Shown here in pieces: positions 35,772 through 45,791 of a stretch of 64,000 nucleotides of DNA. Both the position numbers and the translations under genes were made by a program. Numbering within the stretch: the stretch's first letter is position 1; the number at the start of each line of letters is the position of its first letter. The DNA is from Maricaulis maris_C (GTDB taxonomy: Bacteria; Pseudomonadota; Alphaproteobacteria; Caulobacterales; Maricaulaceae), in contig NZ_JAGDYT010000001.1 in NCBI RefSeq assembly GCF_049116555.1, positions 434,001 to 498,000 of the forward strand, written 5' to 3'. Below the pieces are notes generated by a model, which saw only the letters and a program-made list of their open reading frames with translations, was not told where the DNA came from and searched no databases.

Positions 35772-36296
35772 ATGGCCCGAAATCGGACAAGTATTGCGTG
35801 GTTGGTGGCCTGTGGCTGGGCGGTCGGTGCCGCGGTAATTGGTCTTGGCGATGCGGAGGCCCAGTCAGCGGATTGCCAGCGCTACGGCCAGCACCGGGAC
35901 AGCTATCTCAGGGGGGTGAGTGCCGGCATGGAGCAGCAACTCGATGCCATGGCCGTGCAGCGCCAAGTGCCGGTCCAGGCGGCGGCCTTCTATTGGGGCG
36001 GTGCCCTGATGCAGGCCGGTGACACGCGCACCCTGGCTCAGCTGACCCTGGCCACGGCACGCTGGCCCGGTCAGGCGGAGCGGGCCGAGCGGGCGATGAC
36101 GCGCATCTCCGACGAGCGGGGTGGCGATCTCGCAGCCTTGCTGGCCGGCTTGATGCTGTCGGACGGGCAGGGGATTGACGATCCCTATCGCGCGCGCGCC
36201 TATCTCACGGACGCCAGTCGCCGCGGCAATACGGACGCGACCGCCTTTCTGGGCCTGTATGACGCCTGCCATTCGCGCCGGGTGGCATTGAATTGA
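35772..36296 (+). CDS. Secreted Sel1-like repeat protein
   Basis: A 174-residue exported protein. ATG 35772 follows GGGAGGGG (35761-35768); an upstream in-frame start is not supported. The signal peptide is I-A-W-L-V-A-C-G-W-A-V-G-A, cleaved near A-E-A-Q-S. The C-terminal half L-L-A-G-L-M-L-S-D-G-Q-G-I-D-D-P-Y-R-A resembles a Sel1-type helical repeat. The function is unknown. The stop codon lies inside a 20-bp tandem duplication. Confidence 0.7.
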   Translation: MARNRTSIAWLVACGWAVGAAVIGLGDAEAQSADCQRYGQHRDSYLRGVSAGMEQQLDAMAVQRQVPVQAAAFYWGGALMQAGDTRTLAQLTLATARWPGQAERAERAMTRISDERGGDLAALLAGLMLSDGQGIDDPYRARAYLTDASRRGNTDATAFLGLYDACHSRRVALN

Positions 36297-36329
36297 CGCT
36301 AATCGCTGTGAATTGACGCTAATCGCTGT
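36290..36329. repeat. Exact 20-bp tandem duplication spanning a stop codon
   Basis: The 20-bp unit GAATTGACGCTAATCGCTGT occurs twice in a row (36290-36309 and 36310-36329). The first copy contains the TGA stop of the Sel1-like gene, so the second supplies a duplicate stop and downstream sequence. It looks like a recent slippage or duplication event. Confidence 0.9.
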
Positions 36330-36404
36330 CACCTGACCGCCTCGTCATCATCCAAAAAGCTTGCTGCTTGCATCGGTATTGTAACGATGTCGATTGGAGG
36401 CGAA

Positions 36405-37202
36405 ATGCGACGGCAAAAAACATTGATCACCGGTGCGGGCCTGGATGTGCGGCTGACCTGGTACCGCCCGGGCGAGCAGATGGCGCCGCACACCCACGGC
36501 TGTCACCAGATATCCTGGCTGCTGTGCGGGGAGTTGCGCGAAACCGGTGGCCGTCATGAACATGAGGTCATCCGCACCAGCCGGGGTGTAAAACCGGCCG
36601 GTTTCCGCCATGCCAATGTCTATGGTGCCGGCGGGGCGTTGGTGCTGGCTGTGGACATGGATCCGGACGGCCCGGCCTGTTCCGATCTGCCTGGTCCGGG
36701 GGACTGGAGCTGGGCTGAAGCATCATCAGACACGCCGATTGAAATCCTCCAACTGTCGACCGCACTCAATGCCGCAGGGGCCGGGTCGGCCATGACCGTG
36801 TCCGACATCACGGCCTGTGCCCTGGCCCCGGTTCTGGACCCGGCTCTGGACGACCCGCATGCCCGAGCTGTGGAAGGGCCGGTATCCCCGCGCTGGCTCG
36901 AGCGCGTCCGTGAGCAATTGCGCGATGATCCGGACGAGCCCGATCTTGCCAGCCTTGCTGATCAGGCTGGCGTTCATCGCGTTCACCTCTCACGCAGTTT
37001 TCGCGCCCGCTTTGGCCTGCCGCCGAGTCGATATCGTTTGCGATCCCGAGTCAGCCGGGCCATTGCCGACATGGTGGATGGCTCCGATCTCGCGGATGCT
37101 GCGATGTCAGCAGGCTTCGCCGACCAGTCGCACTTCACCCGGGCTGTCCGGGCCCAGACCGGTTTCACGCCCCATCATTTGCGCGGGCTGCTCGCAGCCT
37201 GA
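36405..37202 (+). CDS. AraC-family transcriptional regulator with cupin N-terminus
   Basis: A 265-residue regulator. The N-terminal half looks like a cupin sensor domain (P-G-E-Q-M-A-P-H-T-H-G, V-I-R-T-S-R-G-V-K-P-A-G). The C-terminal ~100 residues form two HTHs: L-A-D-Q-A-G-V-H-R-V-H-L-S-R-S-F and D-A-A-M-S-A-G-F-A-D-Q-S-H-F-T-R. ATG 36405 has GGAGG at 36396-36400; the start six codons earlier does not. It is upstream of, and may control, the serine hydrolase gene at 37322. That target is a guess. Confidence 0.88.
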   Translation: MRRQKTLITGAGLDVRLTWYRPGEQMAPHTHGCHQISWLLCGELRETGGRHEHEVIRTSRGVKPAGFRHANVYGAGGALVLAVDMDPDGPACSDLPGPGDWSWAEASSDTPIEILQLSTALNAAGAGSAMTVSDITACALAPVLDPALDDPHARAVEGPVSPRWLERVREQLRDDPDEPDLASLADQAGVHRVHLSRSFRARFGLPPSRYRLRSRVSRAIADMVDGSDLADAAMSAGFADQSHFTRAVRAQTGFTPHHLRGLLAA

Positions 37203-37321
37203 CCAAGAGACGCGGTTGGCGCTGCGTCGACGGGTTACACGTGTTCAAGACGCATTCACATCGCACAGCTAGGTTGCGGCCAGAAATCCCCCGATTATCG
37301 GGTCTGATCTGGAGAAATTGT

Positions 37322-38845
37322 ATGCTTCGAACCGTGAGCCTTGTCAGTGCCGCCGCGCTCTGCCTTGCCGCCCATGCCGGCGCAGAGACGCCGGAAGGCG
37401 CCGCCGCCAGCCTTGACGTTTTCCTTGATGAGTTTCCGGACCTGGGTCCGGGCTATGCCGTCGTGGTGGTGACCGCCGATGACGTGCTGATGCGCCGTGT
37501 ACAGGGCGAACGCCGGGCGGCGTCGGGTGATCCGATGACGACCGATACGCCGATCTATATCGCCTCCCAGACCAAGGCCTATATGGGCCTTCTGGCGGCG
37601 CGGCTCGACGCCGAGGGCATCCTGCCGCTGGACAGTGTCATCACGGATTACTGGCCGGACCTGGCACTGCCGGACGGAGTGACCGCGGCGGACTGGACCC
37701 TGCGCGACCTGATCACCCACCAGGTGCCGATCGGGAATGATGTTGTGACCGGCTTGGAGGCCTATGTCGGCTATGTCGATCCGGCTGACTATCCGCGCCT
37801 GCTTGCCGACTATTCCCGGGCCCGGGAAGCCGGCTTTGAATACGATAATCTGGGCTACAACATCTATGGCGCGATCCTGGAGACCGCGACGGGTCGGTCC
37901 TGGCAGGACTGGCTTGATGCCTATCTTTTCGAGCCGCTTGCGATGGATCGCACATCGGCCCGGACCTCGGACTTCTCGCTGGATGAATTGTCCTGGGGGC
38001 ATCACTGGCTGGGCGAGGATGATGGCTGGTACGAGATCCGGCCCAAGACCGACGGCATGATGCAGTCGGCCGGCGGGCTGGTTACATCGGTCGATGACAT
38101 GGCGGTGTGGCTGCAGTTGCAGCTGCGCGGCGAGGGGCCCGAGGGTTCGGGCATCACGGCCGACATGGTGAGCATGGCCCAGACCGGTTTTGTCGAGACC
38201 CATCAGGAGGATCGCCGCAATGCAGCTGAACTGCCCTGTTCACAATACACGCTGGGCTGGAATATCTGTGACTTCGAAGGGCACGACTTCTACGTCCATG
38301 GCGGCGGCTATACCGGTATCCGCACCCAGATGGCCTTCTCGCCCGATCTCGGTGTCGGCGTTGCGGCCTTCTCCAACTCCGACAACATGACCGGCTGGCT
38401 GACCAGCCGCACCATCAACATGTATTTCCAGTTCCTGACCGAGCACGAGACCGCGGATCGCATGCGCCAGATCCGCATCGAGCAGTATCCGCAGCGTATC
38501 CAGCGCTATCTGGACGTCCGTATGGAGCGGCGCGATGCGGTGATGGCCGAGGACCGCTGGGGCGGCTGGAGCTGGACGCCCGGAGCCGAGGAACTGGCCG
38601 ATTATGCCGGCCGCTGGACCAATGGTGACCCCTATTTCGATGTCGAGCTGCGCCAGGTTGGCCCGGCCCTGGTCTTCAACTGGGGGGATATGAGCGGCAC
38701 AATGGTGCCGGCCGTGGCGGACCTGTTTGCCGGTCAGGCCTCGCCCTTCGAAGCGGTCCAGGAATTCCGGTTCGAACGTGATGAGAGCGGTGCTGTCGTG
38801 CGTATGAACTGGGCAGGGACGGGGACGTTCACGCGGGCCGACTGA
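37322..38845 (+). CDS. Serine beta-lactamase/esterase-family hydrolase (class C type)
   Basis: A 507-residue exported serine hydrolase. Signal peptide S-L-V-S-A-A-A-L-C-L-A-A-H-A-G-A. The catalytic S-x-x-K is Ser82-Q-T-Lys85, Y-x-N is Tyr174-D-Asn176, and the third motif is H-G-G-G (His326). A C-terminal ~110-residue beta-rich extension is typical of peptidase or esterase members rather than resistance enzymes. TGGAGA precedes ATG 37322. A strong nested stem-loop at 38870-38918 follows. Confidence 0.85.
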   Translation: MLRTVSLVSAAALCLAAHAGAETPEGAAASLDVFLDEFPDLGPGYAVVVVTADDVLMRRVQGERRAASGDPMTTDTPIYIASQTKAYMGLLAARLDAEGILPLDSVITDYWPDLALPDGVTAADWTLRDLITHQVPIGNDVVTGLEAYVGYVDPADYPRLLADYSRAREAGFEYDNLGYNIYGAILETATGRSWQDWLDAYLFEPLAMDRTSARTSDFSLDELSWGHHWLGEDDGWYEIRPKTDGMMQSAGGLVTSVDDMAVWLQLQLRGEGPEGSGITADMVSMAQTGFVETHQEDRRNAAELPCSQYTLGWNICDFEGHDFYVHGGGYTGIRTQMAFSPDLGVGVAAFSNSDNMTGWLTSRTINMYFQFLTEHETADRMRQIRIEQYPQRIQRYLDVRMERRDAVMAEDRWGGWSWTPGAEELADYAGRWTNGDPYFDVELRQVGPALVFNWGDMSGTMVPAVADLFAGQASPFEAVQEFRFERDESGAVVRMNWAGTGTFTRAD

Positions 38846-38869
38846 CCCTGAACGCGACATGATCGAGCG

Positions 38870-38923
38870 GCGGGCCGCTGGCCTTTGTGGCAATCAGCCA
38901 CATTGGCGAGCGGCCCGCTTTCG
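38870..38923 (+). terminator. Nested stem-loop terminator after the serine hydrolase gene
   Basis: GCGGGCCGCT (38870-38879) and AGCGGCCCGC (38909-38918) form a perfect 10-bp outer stem. Inside it, GTGGC-AATCA-GCCAC forms a second hairpin. TTTCGT follows the outer stem. It sits 24 bases after the stop codon. Confidence 0.65.
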
Positions 38924-38961
38924 TGCAGGGTGACGTTGCACAACGAACGGAGGGTGTACCC

Positions 38962-39369
38962 ATGTTCGATACAGCGTCCATGACCGATTTCTGGCTGCGT
39001 GTCATCGGTCTCTACTTCCTCGTCGCCGGGACGGGCCTTTTCCTTCAACTCGACAAGGTTGCCGGTCTGGCGGCCGAGATTCGCGACAGTTTCCTGCTGC
39101 GCTTCATGGCCGGGATCATGGCCCTGGCCTTCGGTGTGGTGATCCTTGCGACCCATGCCAATTTGGGCGGCGGCAAGGCGATGGTCGTGACCATCATTGG
39201 CTGGATCAGCCTGTTCAAGGGCGTTTTCCTCATGCTCGCCCCACCGGCTCTGCTGGGCGCCTATGAAGGCCTGGTCGGCAACAAGGCCCTGATGCGGATC
39301 TGGGCGTTGCTGGTAGCCGCGATCGGCGTCGGCTTTGTCTGGCTGGGGTATGCCGGCCAGGCAGGGTGA
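38962..39369 (+). CDS. Four-TM membrane protein of unknown function
   Basis: A 135-residue hydrophobic protein with about four helices (~9-27, 40-62, 70-92, 108-130). ATG 38962 follows GGAGGGTG. Motif-like patches G-L-Y-F-L-V-A-G-T-G-L-F and G-W-I-S-L-F-K-G-V-F suggest a conserved small family that I cannot name. Confidence 0.72.
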   Translation: MFDTASMTDFWLRVIGLYFLVAGTGLFLQLDKVAGLAAEIRDSFLLRFMAGIMALAFGVVILATHANLGGGKAMVVTIIGWISLFKGVFLMLAPPALLGAYEGLVGNKALMRIWALLVAAIGVGFVWLGYAGQAG

Positions 39370-39611
39370 TATCGGTCCTGCCGTCCGTCCCCGCTTGCCA
39401 AATCAGCGCGGCCCGTCCACGCTGCGCGCAACAGTTCCAAGGGGTGTCCCGCTGATGTTGTGGCGGGGCTGAGACATCACCCTTAGGACCGGATCCGGGT
39501 CATGCCGGCGTCGGGATGGAGCAGGCCTTTGCGTCGCAGGTTCGCCTGTGGGCCGGGCCCTGGCTTTCTGGCCGCTGCCGTCTGACCGCCTGCGAGCGAG
39601 ATGAGGCGGCG

Positions 39612-40484
39612 ATGATGAAATTTCCTGGTTCTGCCCTGCGACTGGCGACCGCCCTGTGTGCGTCGACGTGTGCGTTGACCCTTTCGGCCGCCCCCGCCGC
39701 CCTCGCCCATCCCTCCGAGGATGACCCCGCCACCGCGCATTTCCTGGCCAATGAGGCGATCATGGTCAGTGCGGGCGAGACGCGCATCCTGTTCGACCCG
39801 CTGTTCAGCGTCTCCTACGGCTATCCGCTGGTGGCGCCGGAGGTGCGTGCGGCGATCATGGCCGGCACGCCGCCCTATGACGGGGTGGACGCGGTCTTCG
39901 TCAGCCATGTCCATGGCGACCATTTCGATGCCGAGGCGGTCAACGCCTATCTCGCCGCCCACCCGGACGTGATCCTGGTCGGACCGTGGCAGGCGCGGCT
40001 GGACATGCAGGCGGCAGCCGGCTGGGATGCGGCCTTCGAGGCGCGCATCCATGCGCTGCCCTTCATCGCCAGCCCGCAGGACCTCGTCCTCGCGGCGGAC
40101 GGTGTCGCCGACGCGATCCGCGTCGAGACCGTGCACATCCCCCATGCCGGCGGACCGGGCCGGGCGGGCATCCAGAACATGGCCCACCGGGTCACCCTCA
40201 ATGGTGCGGCGACGGTGATGCATCTCGGCGATGCCACGCCCGAGCCGGCGATCTACGACACCCACAGCGACCATTTCGCGGCCCGCACCACCCAGCACGC
40301 CTTCCCGCCCTATTGGGTGCTGGGCGAGTGGGGCGGCGAGACCACGCGCGCCCGCCTCAATGCGCAGGCGGTGACCGGCATCCACATCCCCATCAACCAA
40401 CCCGACTGGCTCGATGCGAGCGGCGAGGACTTCTTCACCGAAGCCGGTGAAACCCGCCCCATCCCAGCCCACAGCCACGACTGA
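39612..40484 (+). CDS. Exported metallo-beta-lactamase-fold hydrolase
   Basis: A 290-residue protein with a signal peptide (A-T-A-L-C-A-S-T-C-A-L-T-L-S-A-A-P-A). The metal motif H-V-H-G-D-H lies in V-F-V-S-H-V-H-G-D-H-F-D. Later ligands are plausibly H-I-P-H-A-G-G and H-L-G-D-A. It resembles UlaG-like MBL-fold proteins. ATG 39612 and 39615 are adjacent and either could be used. The 240 bases upstream show no gene. Confidence 0.8.
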   Translation: MMKFPGSALRLATALCASTCALTLSAAPAALAHPSEDDPATAHFLANEAIMVSAGETRILFDPLFSVSYGYPLVAPEVRAAIMAGTPPYDGVDAVFVSHVHGDHFDAEAVNAYLAAHPDVILVGPWQARLDMQAAAGWDAAFEARIHALPFIASPQDLVLAADGVADAIRVETVHIPHAGGPGRAGIQNMAHRVTLNGAATVMHLGDATPEPAIYDTHSDHFAARTTQHAFPPYWVLGEWGGETTRARLNAQAVTGIHIPINQPDWLDASGEDFFTEAGETRPIPAHSHD

Positions 40485-40587
40485 GCCCAAGGACGTTTCC
40501 CGTGACGATGTTTGCAACTCAGTCTGCGTTTGGGTCTTTTAAGGGCGTCACCAAGCCGAAGTCTCGGGCGATCGGGAGCCGCCCCCG

Positions 40588-41127
40588 ATGAAGAAACCCA
40601 TGCAACCTCGCCTGGTCTGGCGACTCAGATCGGGAGAAGCCCTGCTTCGTGATGTGGCTGTAGTGACCAACACTCGGGACGAGGGCGAGGGGCGCAGTCC
40701 GGTCAATCGTATCGGCTGGGCCGTTGCAGCTTTCCTGCTGGCCATGTTGAGCCTCGCGAGCCGCGGGCCCGAGATGTGGTCCGGTATCTGGCGTGCCGAG
40801 CAGATCATGTCGCTCGTCGTGATCCTGCTGCTCCTCGCGTTTGTCGGTTGGTTGCTCTTTCGGGGCTCGCCGACCACCCACTGGGGCGACATGCACAATT
40901 TCGTCTTCACCGATCAACGCATCAGCCTGCTCGACGAGCAGGGCCGCGTGATGGACGAAATTGCCCGCGACGAGATCACCGAGGCCCAGGTCACCCCTCT
41001 GTCCCCAGGGGAGAAGAGTGTCGATTGCTTCCGCCCGAACGATCCCGATCTCGAACACATGTTCTCCATTCTGTACGTCGATGACCCGGAAGGGGTCTTT
41101 GACTTCGTCAAGTCCACCTACCTTTGA
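40588..41127 (+). CDS. Two-TM membrane protein upstream of thiC
   Basis: A 179-residue protein with two hydrophobic helices (~42-58 and ~72-92) and a cytoplasmic-type C-terminal domain (M-H-N-F-V-F-T-D-Q-R-I-S-L-L-D-E-Q-G) that may be PH-like. I do not recognise the family. Its stop is only 9 bases from thiC, so they are probably co-transcribed. Confidence 0.68.
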   Translation: MKKPMQPRLVWRLRSGEALLRDVAVVTNTRDEGEGRSPVNRIGWAVAAFLLAMLSLASRGPEMWSGIWRAEQIMSLVVILLLLAFVGWLLFRGSPTTHWGDMHNFVFTDQRISLLDEQGRVMDEIARDEITEAQVTPLSPGEKSVDCFRPNDPDLEHMFSILYVDDPEGVFDFVKSTYL

Positions 41128-41136
41128 GGGTCACCC

Positions 41137-42984
<1,848 letters not shown>

Positions 42985-42990
<6 letters not shown>

Positions 42991-43638
42991 CTTGCGTGCG
43001 ATGTACAGCATCGTTCCCTCGATGCGGATACGCTCTTCAATCCTAAAGTTGAGCGCGTAGAGTCGTTCATCGATGTAGGGTGGTGTTAACAGTCGAAGAA
43101 AAAAGTGACCGCGATATCCGTTAATGAGATAGCCGCCCTGAGTAGGTTTGGCCGCTTCGCTCTTGATCGATTTTGTGTACTCAGAGTTTCGGTAGTTCAC
43201 CGCCACACAGATTTCGCCACCCACTTTCACGGCGCGGCAGCACCGTTTGAGCACTTCGTCCGCGATGGACTGAATCGGAATTACAGGCAGGACGTTGAGT
43301 AAGGCCACTCTTTCGTAACTAGCGCCCGACTCTATGAACTGTTTAGTGTTCATTGTAGATACCGCGTTGTGCTCTTGGTACCGCTCCTCCAACGAGTGGT
43401 AGTCTTTTCCAAACCGTTGTTTTCGCTCTAACTGGATAGTTGAGTCGACGAGGTGTAGCTCGTCTGCATTATCTGCCAGAAAGGGCGCGTATCGACCTTT
43501 ACCAGTTCCGTAATCCGCACATAGCCCGACGCGAGGGAGCGCTCGCAATCTCTCGACAATCGGGCTGCTGAGCTGATTGATCGGAAGCGCGGCATTTTCT
43601 GTACGGACTTCCGTTCCGCCGTCCACGAAGTAGCGCAC
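42985..43638 (-). CDS. Class I SAM-dependent methyltransferase-like protein (AT-rich cassette)
   Basis: A 217-residue protein with a SAM-binding motif I A-D-Y-G-T-G-K-G-R-Y-A (41-51) and the acidic strand-2 end L-H-L-V-D-S-T (61-67), as in class I methyltransferases; the target is unknown. It starts with GTG, whose G is shared with the last base of the upstream membrane-protein stop, so the two are translationally coupled. Base composition is much more AT-rich than thiC and the rest of the window, and codon choice differs, suggesting acquisition by transfer. The end overlaps thiC by 6 nt. Confidence 0.78.
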
Positions 43639-44351
43639 TAGAGCGCCTCAATTCGATCTCGGATTTGATCTGAGCGCTGTTTGTCATCAACGATGTCAAA
43701 TACTTGCGATTTGGCGTATCTACTTGTTTCACCGTAGTAATATTGCATTAAAATTATCGAGATGATCGATCCCAGCGCCAGCATGAAGGCGGCGTGATAC
43801 GCTCCGTAGAGCCATAGAATGATTGCGGTTGGGATGAACGCCGATACTGCTTCGAGAAGGACCCAGTACCATGACCAAGTGGTTAGCGCTTCTCGTAGGG
43901 TGTGGTTCGATACGATGCGCTCATCACCATCACCAGAGGAAGCGAACTGATAAAAGATCTGTCTCATAAGGTGGTCGCGGGAAGCCATAATCCGCTCGTA
44001 GCGAGCTGAATCCACATTGGCTCCAACTAACAGTGCGGTGGGGATCACGATCTGATACATATCAAAGCGTTGTCGTATCCGAAACCAGTCGGATAGCCGG
44101 TCGTGCCAGCGAATGCCGTGTGCAAGCCAGGCAAGAACCATCGCAATAACCAGAGGAATCGCATCACTCAAGCTCAAATCCCAAAGCTTTAGGTTCTCCG
44201 GAAATTGGGCCGCTAAGGTATCAAATGCCCCTGCAATCGGAGGGATGTAATACCTCATCAAGAAAAAACAGAATGCCGTGCTCAGGAAAAAGAAAAAGCT
44301 CAGTTTGGCCAGCATTTCTGGATAGTTTTTCACGCTAAGACTCGGAAGCAT
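43638..44351 (-). CDS. Four-TM membrane protein coupled to the methyltransferase (AT-rich cassette)
   Basis: A 237-residue protein with helices at ~15-36 and 61-80, a cytoplasmic-type segment of ~80 residues (R-I-R-Q-R-F-D-M-Y-Q then D-S-A-R-Y-E-R-I-M-A-S-R-D), two more helices (164-183, 187-206) and a charged tail (V-D-D-K-Q-R-S-D-Q-I-R-D-R). ATG 44351 is chosen because the frame further upstream is repeat sequence. The 2+2 helix layout is reminiscent of small putative pore-forming effectors, but I see no motif that proves this. AT-rich like its partner. Confidence 0.7.
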   Translation of the reverse strand: MLPSLSVKNYPEMLAKLSFFFFLSTAFCFFLMRYYIPPIAGAFDTLAAQFPENLKLWDLSLSDAIPLVIAMVLAWLAHGIRWHDRLSDWFRIRQRFDMYQIVIPTALLVGANVDSARYERIMASRDHLMRQIFYQFASSGDGDERIVSNHTLREALTTWSWYWVLLEAVSAFIPTAIILWLYGAYHAAFMLALGSIISIILMQYYYGETSRYAKSQVFDIVDDKQRSDQIRDRIEAL

Positions 44352-44444
44352 CGTAGTCGGCCTTATTAGTTTCGAACCGGGACAGTGAGTACAACGAAAA
44401 GTGGGAAGGGAAAATAGTGCACCCCTTAGGCCTTGGAAAAAAAC

Positions 44445-44560
44445 AGAGACACATACAAATTCCCGACCGCATGCCGAGACCCAACTTGTAAAGCGGGTCC
44501 TGCATAAGAAACAGGGACACACACCAATTTCCTGGATTAATGGGGACACACACCAATTTT
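44445..44560. repeat. Three REP-like GGGACACACACCAATTT repeats
   Basis: Units at 44445-44461 (degenerate: AGAGACACATACAAATT), 44514-44530 (GGGACACACACCAATTT) and 44542-44560 (same core plus flanking G and T). The last two are identical over 17 bases and 28 bases apart. They precede the transposase-like start at 44606, the usual position of cognate repeats of REP-associated transposases. Confidence 0.7.
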
Positions 44561-44605
44561 AATCTTGAAAACGGGGTCCCCCCCCCAAACCACCCCATAA
44601 ACCCC

Positions 44606-44650
44606 ATGCCGAGACCCCGCCGTATTGAAGTCCCGCGGTCAAGNNCTTGA
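44606..44650 (+). pseudogene. N-terminal remnant of a REP-associated (Y1) transposase
   Basis: ATG 44606 encodes M-P-R-P-R-R-I-E-V-P-R-S before the two unresolved bases (44644-44645), then a stop at 44648-44650. M-P-R-P-R-R-I-E-V-P is the characteristic opening of REP-associated tyrosine transposases. The GGGACACACACC repeats just upstream fit. Either the gene is truncated, or its body was collapsed at the assembly gap. A related short M-P-R-P-N-L-stop occurs at ~44471. Confidence 0.55.
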
Positions 44651-44670
44651 CCGCGGGACTTCAATACGGC
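44619..44670. repeat. Perfect 25-bp palindrome around a 2-base N gap
   Basis: The left arm 44619-44643 (GCCGTATTGAAGTCCC...) is the exact reverse complement of the right arm 44646-44670, with NN at 44644-44645 between. A perfect 25-bp arm meeting at ambiguous bases suggests an assembly artefact or an unresolved hairpin or inverted transposase end. Confidence 0.9.
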
Positions 44671-44742
44671 CCCTTGCTGGCAAGGGTTTTATGCCTCCCT
44701 CCGCGCCGGGGCGCGCGTTTTGAGCTGTAACGTCCTCTCTTC

Positions 44743-44892
44743 ACCGTCATCCCACGGTGACCGCGCAGCGGGCATCCGGGGGACCCCGGCTATCCGGGAT
44801 GTTTGCTTGGGCGGGCTGTTGGAGGCAGGGCGTCTGGCCGGGTGGATGGGGTCCCCCGGATCGCGGCGCTGCCGCGACCGTGGGATGACGGT
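44743..44892. repeat. ~150-bp palindromic element
   Basis: The left arm 44743-44787 (ACCGTCATCCCACGGT..., ending GGGGGACCCC) is the near reverse complement of the right arm 44848-44892 (GGGGTCCCCCGGAT..., ending GGGATGACGGT), with a 60-bp centre. No coding potential. It looks like a dispersed intergenic palindromic element or MITE. Confidence 0.8.
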
Positions 44893-45010
44893 GGTATTTG
44901 TGGGAGTTGGCACCCCTTCCGGCCTCTCCTCGCTGCGCTCGGCCCCATTGTCCGCCGGCTTTGCCGTCGGCCACGTCCCCATGGGATGGGGAAGAAAAGG
45001 TTGGCGTTCC

Positions 45011-45152
45011 AGGTCCTCGCCCTTGATGGGCGAGGTGGCTGGGCGCGTCAGCGGCCAGACGGAGTGGGTGATCGGAGGTCAGTGCCGGAACGCTGGCGCG
45101 TCTCACCCCTTCCGGCCCTTCGGGCCACCTTCCCCATCAAGGGGAAGGACCT
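45011..45152. repeat. Palindromic element, copy A
   Basis: The ends AGGTCCTCGCCCTTGATGGG (45011 on) and CCCATCAAGGGGAAGGACCT (to 45152) are near inverted repeats. The interior carries GACGGAGTGGGTG and GGAACGCTGGCGCGTCTC. A second copy lies at 45554-45702. The 3' end of the DUF559 gene lies inside this copy. Confidence 0.85.
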
Positions 45153-45501
45153 GGCGCGCTTCATCGACAAGCGAGCGAATGCCATCGAGGACGGCGTCGA
45201 TATTGTCATCGACCTCATGGTTCCAGGCCCGGAAGATGACAAAGCCCTTGCTTCGCAGCCACGCATCGCGCCTGGCATCCCTTGCCGCATGATCGTCCGT
45301 GGTGTGCTGGCCGCCATCGAGTTCCACGACGAGTTTCGGGCGAAAACAGGCGAAATCAACGATGAAGCGACCCAGCGTCACCTGCCGCCGGAACTTGATG
45401 CCCTCGCTCCGCCAGGCCCGCAAACAGGCCCAGAGCCGGACTTCATGCGGTGTCATGTCCTGTCGCAGGGCGCGGGCGCGTTGGGTGAGCGGACTTCTCA
45501 T
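45103..45501 (-). CDS. DUF559 (VSR-like endonuclease fold) protein
   Basis: A 132-residue protein of the DUF559 family: T-P-H-E-V-R-L-W, G-I-K-F-R-R-Q, then F-I-V-D-F-A-C-F-R-P-K-L-V-V-E-L-D-G-G-Q-H, which places the Asp/Glu/Gln residues of a PD-(D/E)xK-like nuclease fold. Cellular role unknown; such genes are often solitary and mobile. The last ~15 residues (V-L-P-L-D-G-E-G-G-P-K-G-R-K-G) are encoded by palindromic element A, so the original C-terminus has probably been replaced. ATG 45501 gives the standard family N-terminus. Confidence 0.85.
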   Translation of the reverse strand: MRSPLTQRARALRQDMTPHEVRLWACLRAWRSEGIKFRRQVTLGRFIVDFACFRPKLVVELDGGQHTTDDHAARDARRDAWLRSKGFVIFRAWNHEVDDNIDAVLDGIRSLVDEARQVLPLDGEGGPKGRKG

Positions 45502-45553
45502 GAGGTGAGGAAAGCACAGCCGACGAAGCGCCACCTGTGATCCAGCTCGCACA

Positions 45554-45702
45554 AGGTCCTCGCCCTTGACGGGCGAGGTGGATCGCCCGCCAGGGCGAGA
45601 CGGAGTGGGTGGGGGCGGTCGGATCCGGAACGCTGGCGCGTCTCACCCCTTCCGACCCGTCGCTTTGCGACGGCCCACCTTCCCCATCAAGGGGAAGGAC
45701 CT
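45554..45702. repeat. Palindromic element, copy B
   Basis: It starts AGGTCCTCGCCCTTGACGGG and ends CCCATCAAGGGGAAGGACCT, with the same interior blocks as copy A (GACGGAGTGGGTG; GGAACGCTGGCGCGTCTC). A and B lie in direct orientation on either side of the DUF559 gene. Confidence 0.85.
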
Positions 45703-45791
45703 GCACGTCCATGGGAAACCCGGCTGCCTTGTCCCACTGGTGCCGCCGGGCGGGCCATTGTCTGCTGAAGCAAGGCATTCGGGAGGGACTC

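Larger units (their letters stand above)
44352..45010. other. Repeat-rich non-coding region with assembly gap
   Basis: No supported intact gene. In order it holds REP-like GGGACACACACC repeats (44445-44560), a transposase N-terminal remnant running into NN (44606-44650) within a 25-bp palindrome, and a ~150-bp palindromic element (44743-44892). It separates the AT-rich cassette from the DUF559 region. Confidence 0.7.

Noticed and set aside
40485..40587. Candidate THI-box riboswitch before the thiC unit
   Set aside because: No CTGAGA-type core or the conserved thiamine-box blocks are visible in this 100-base gap.
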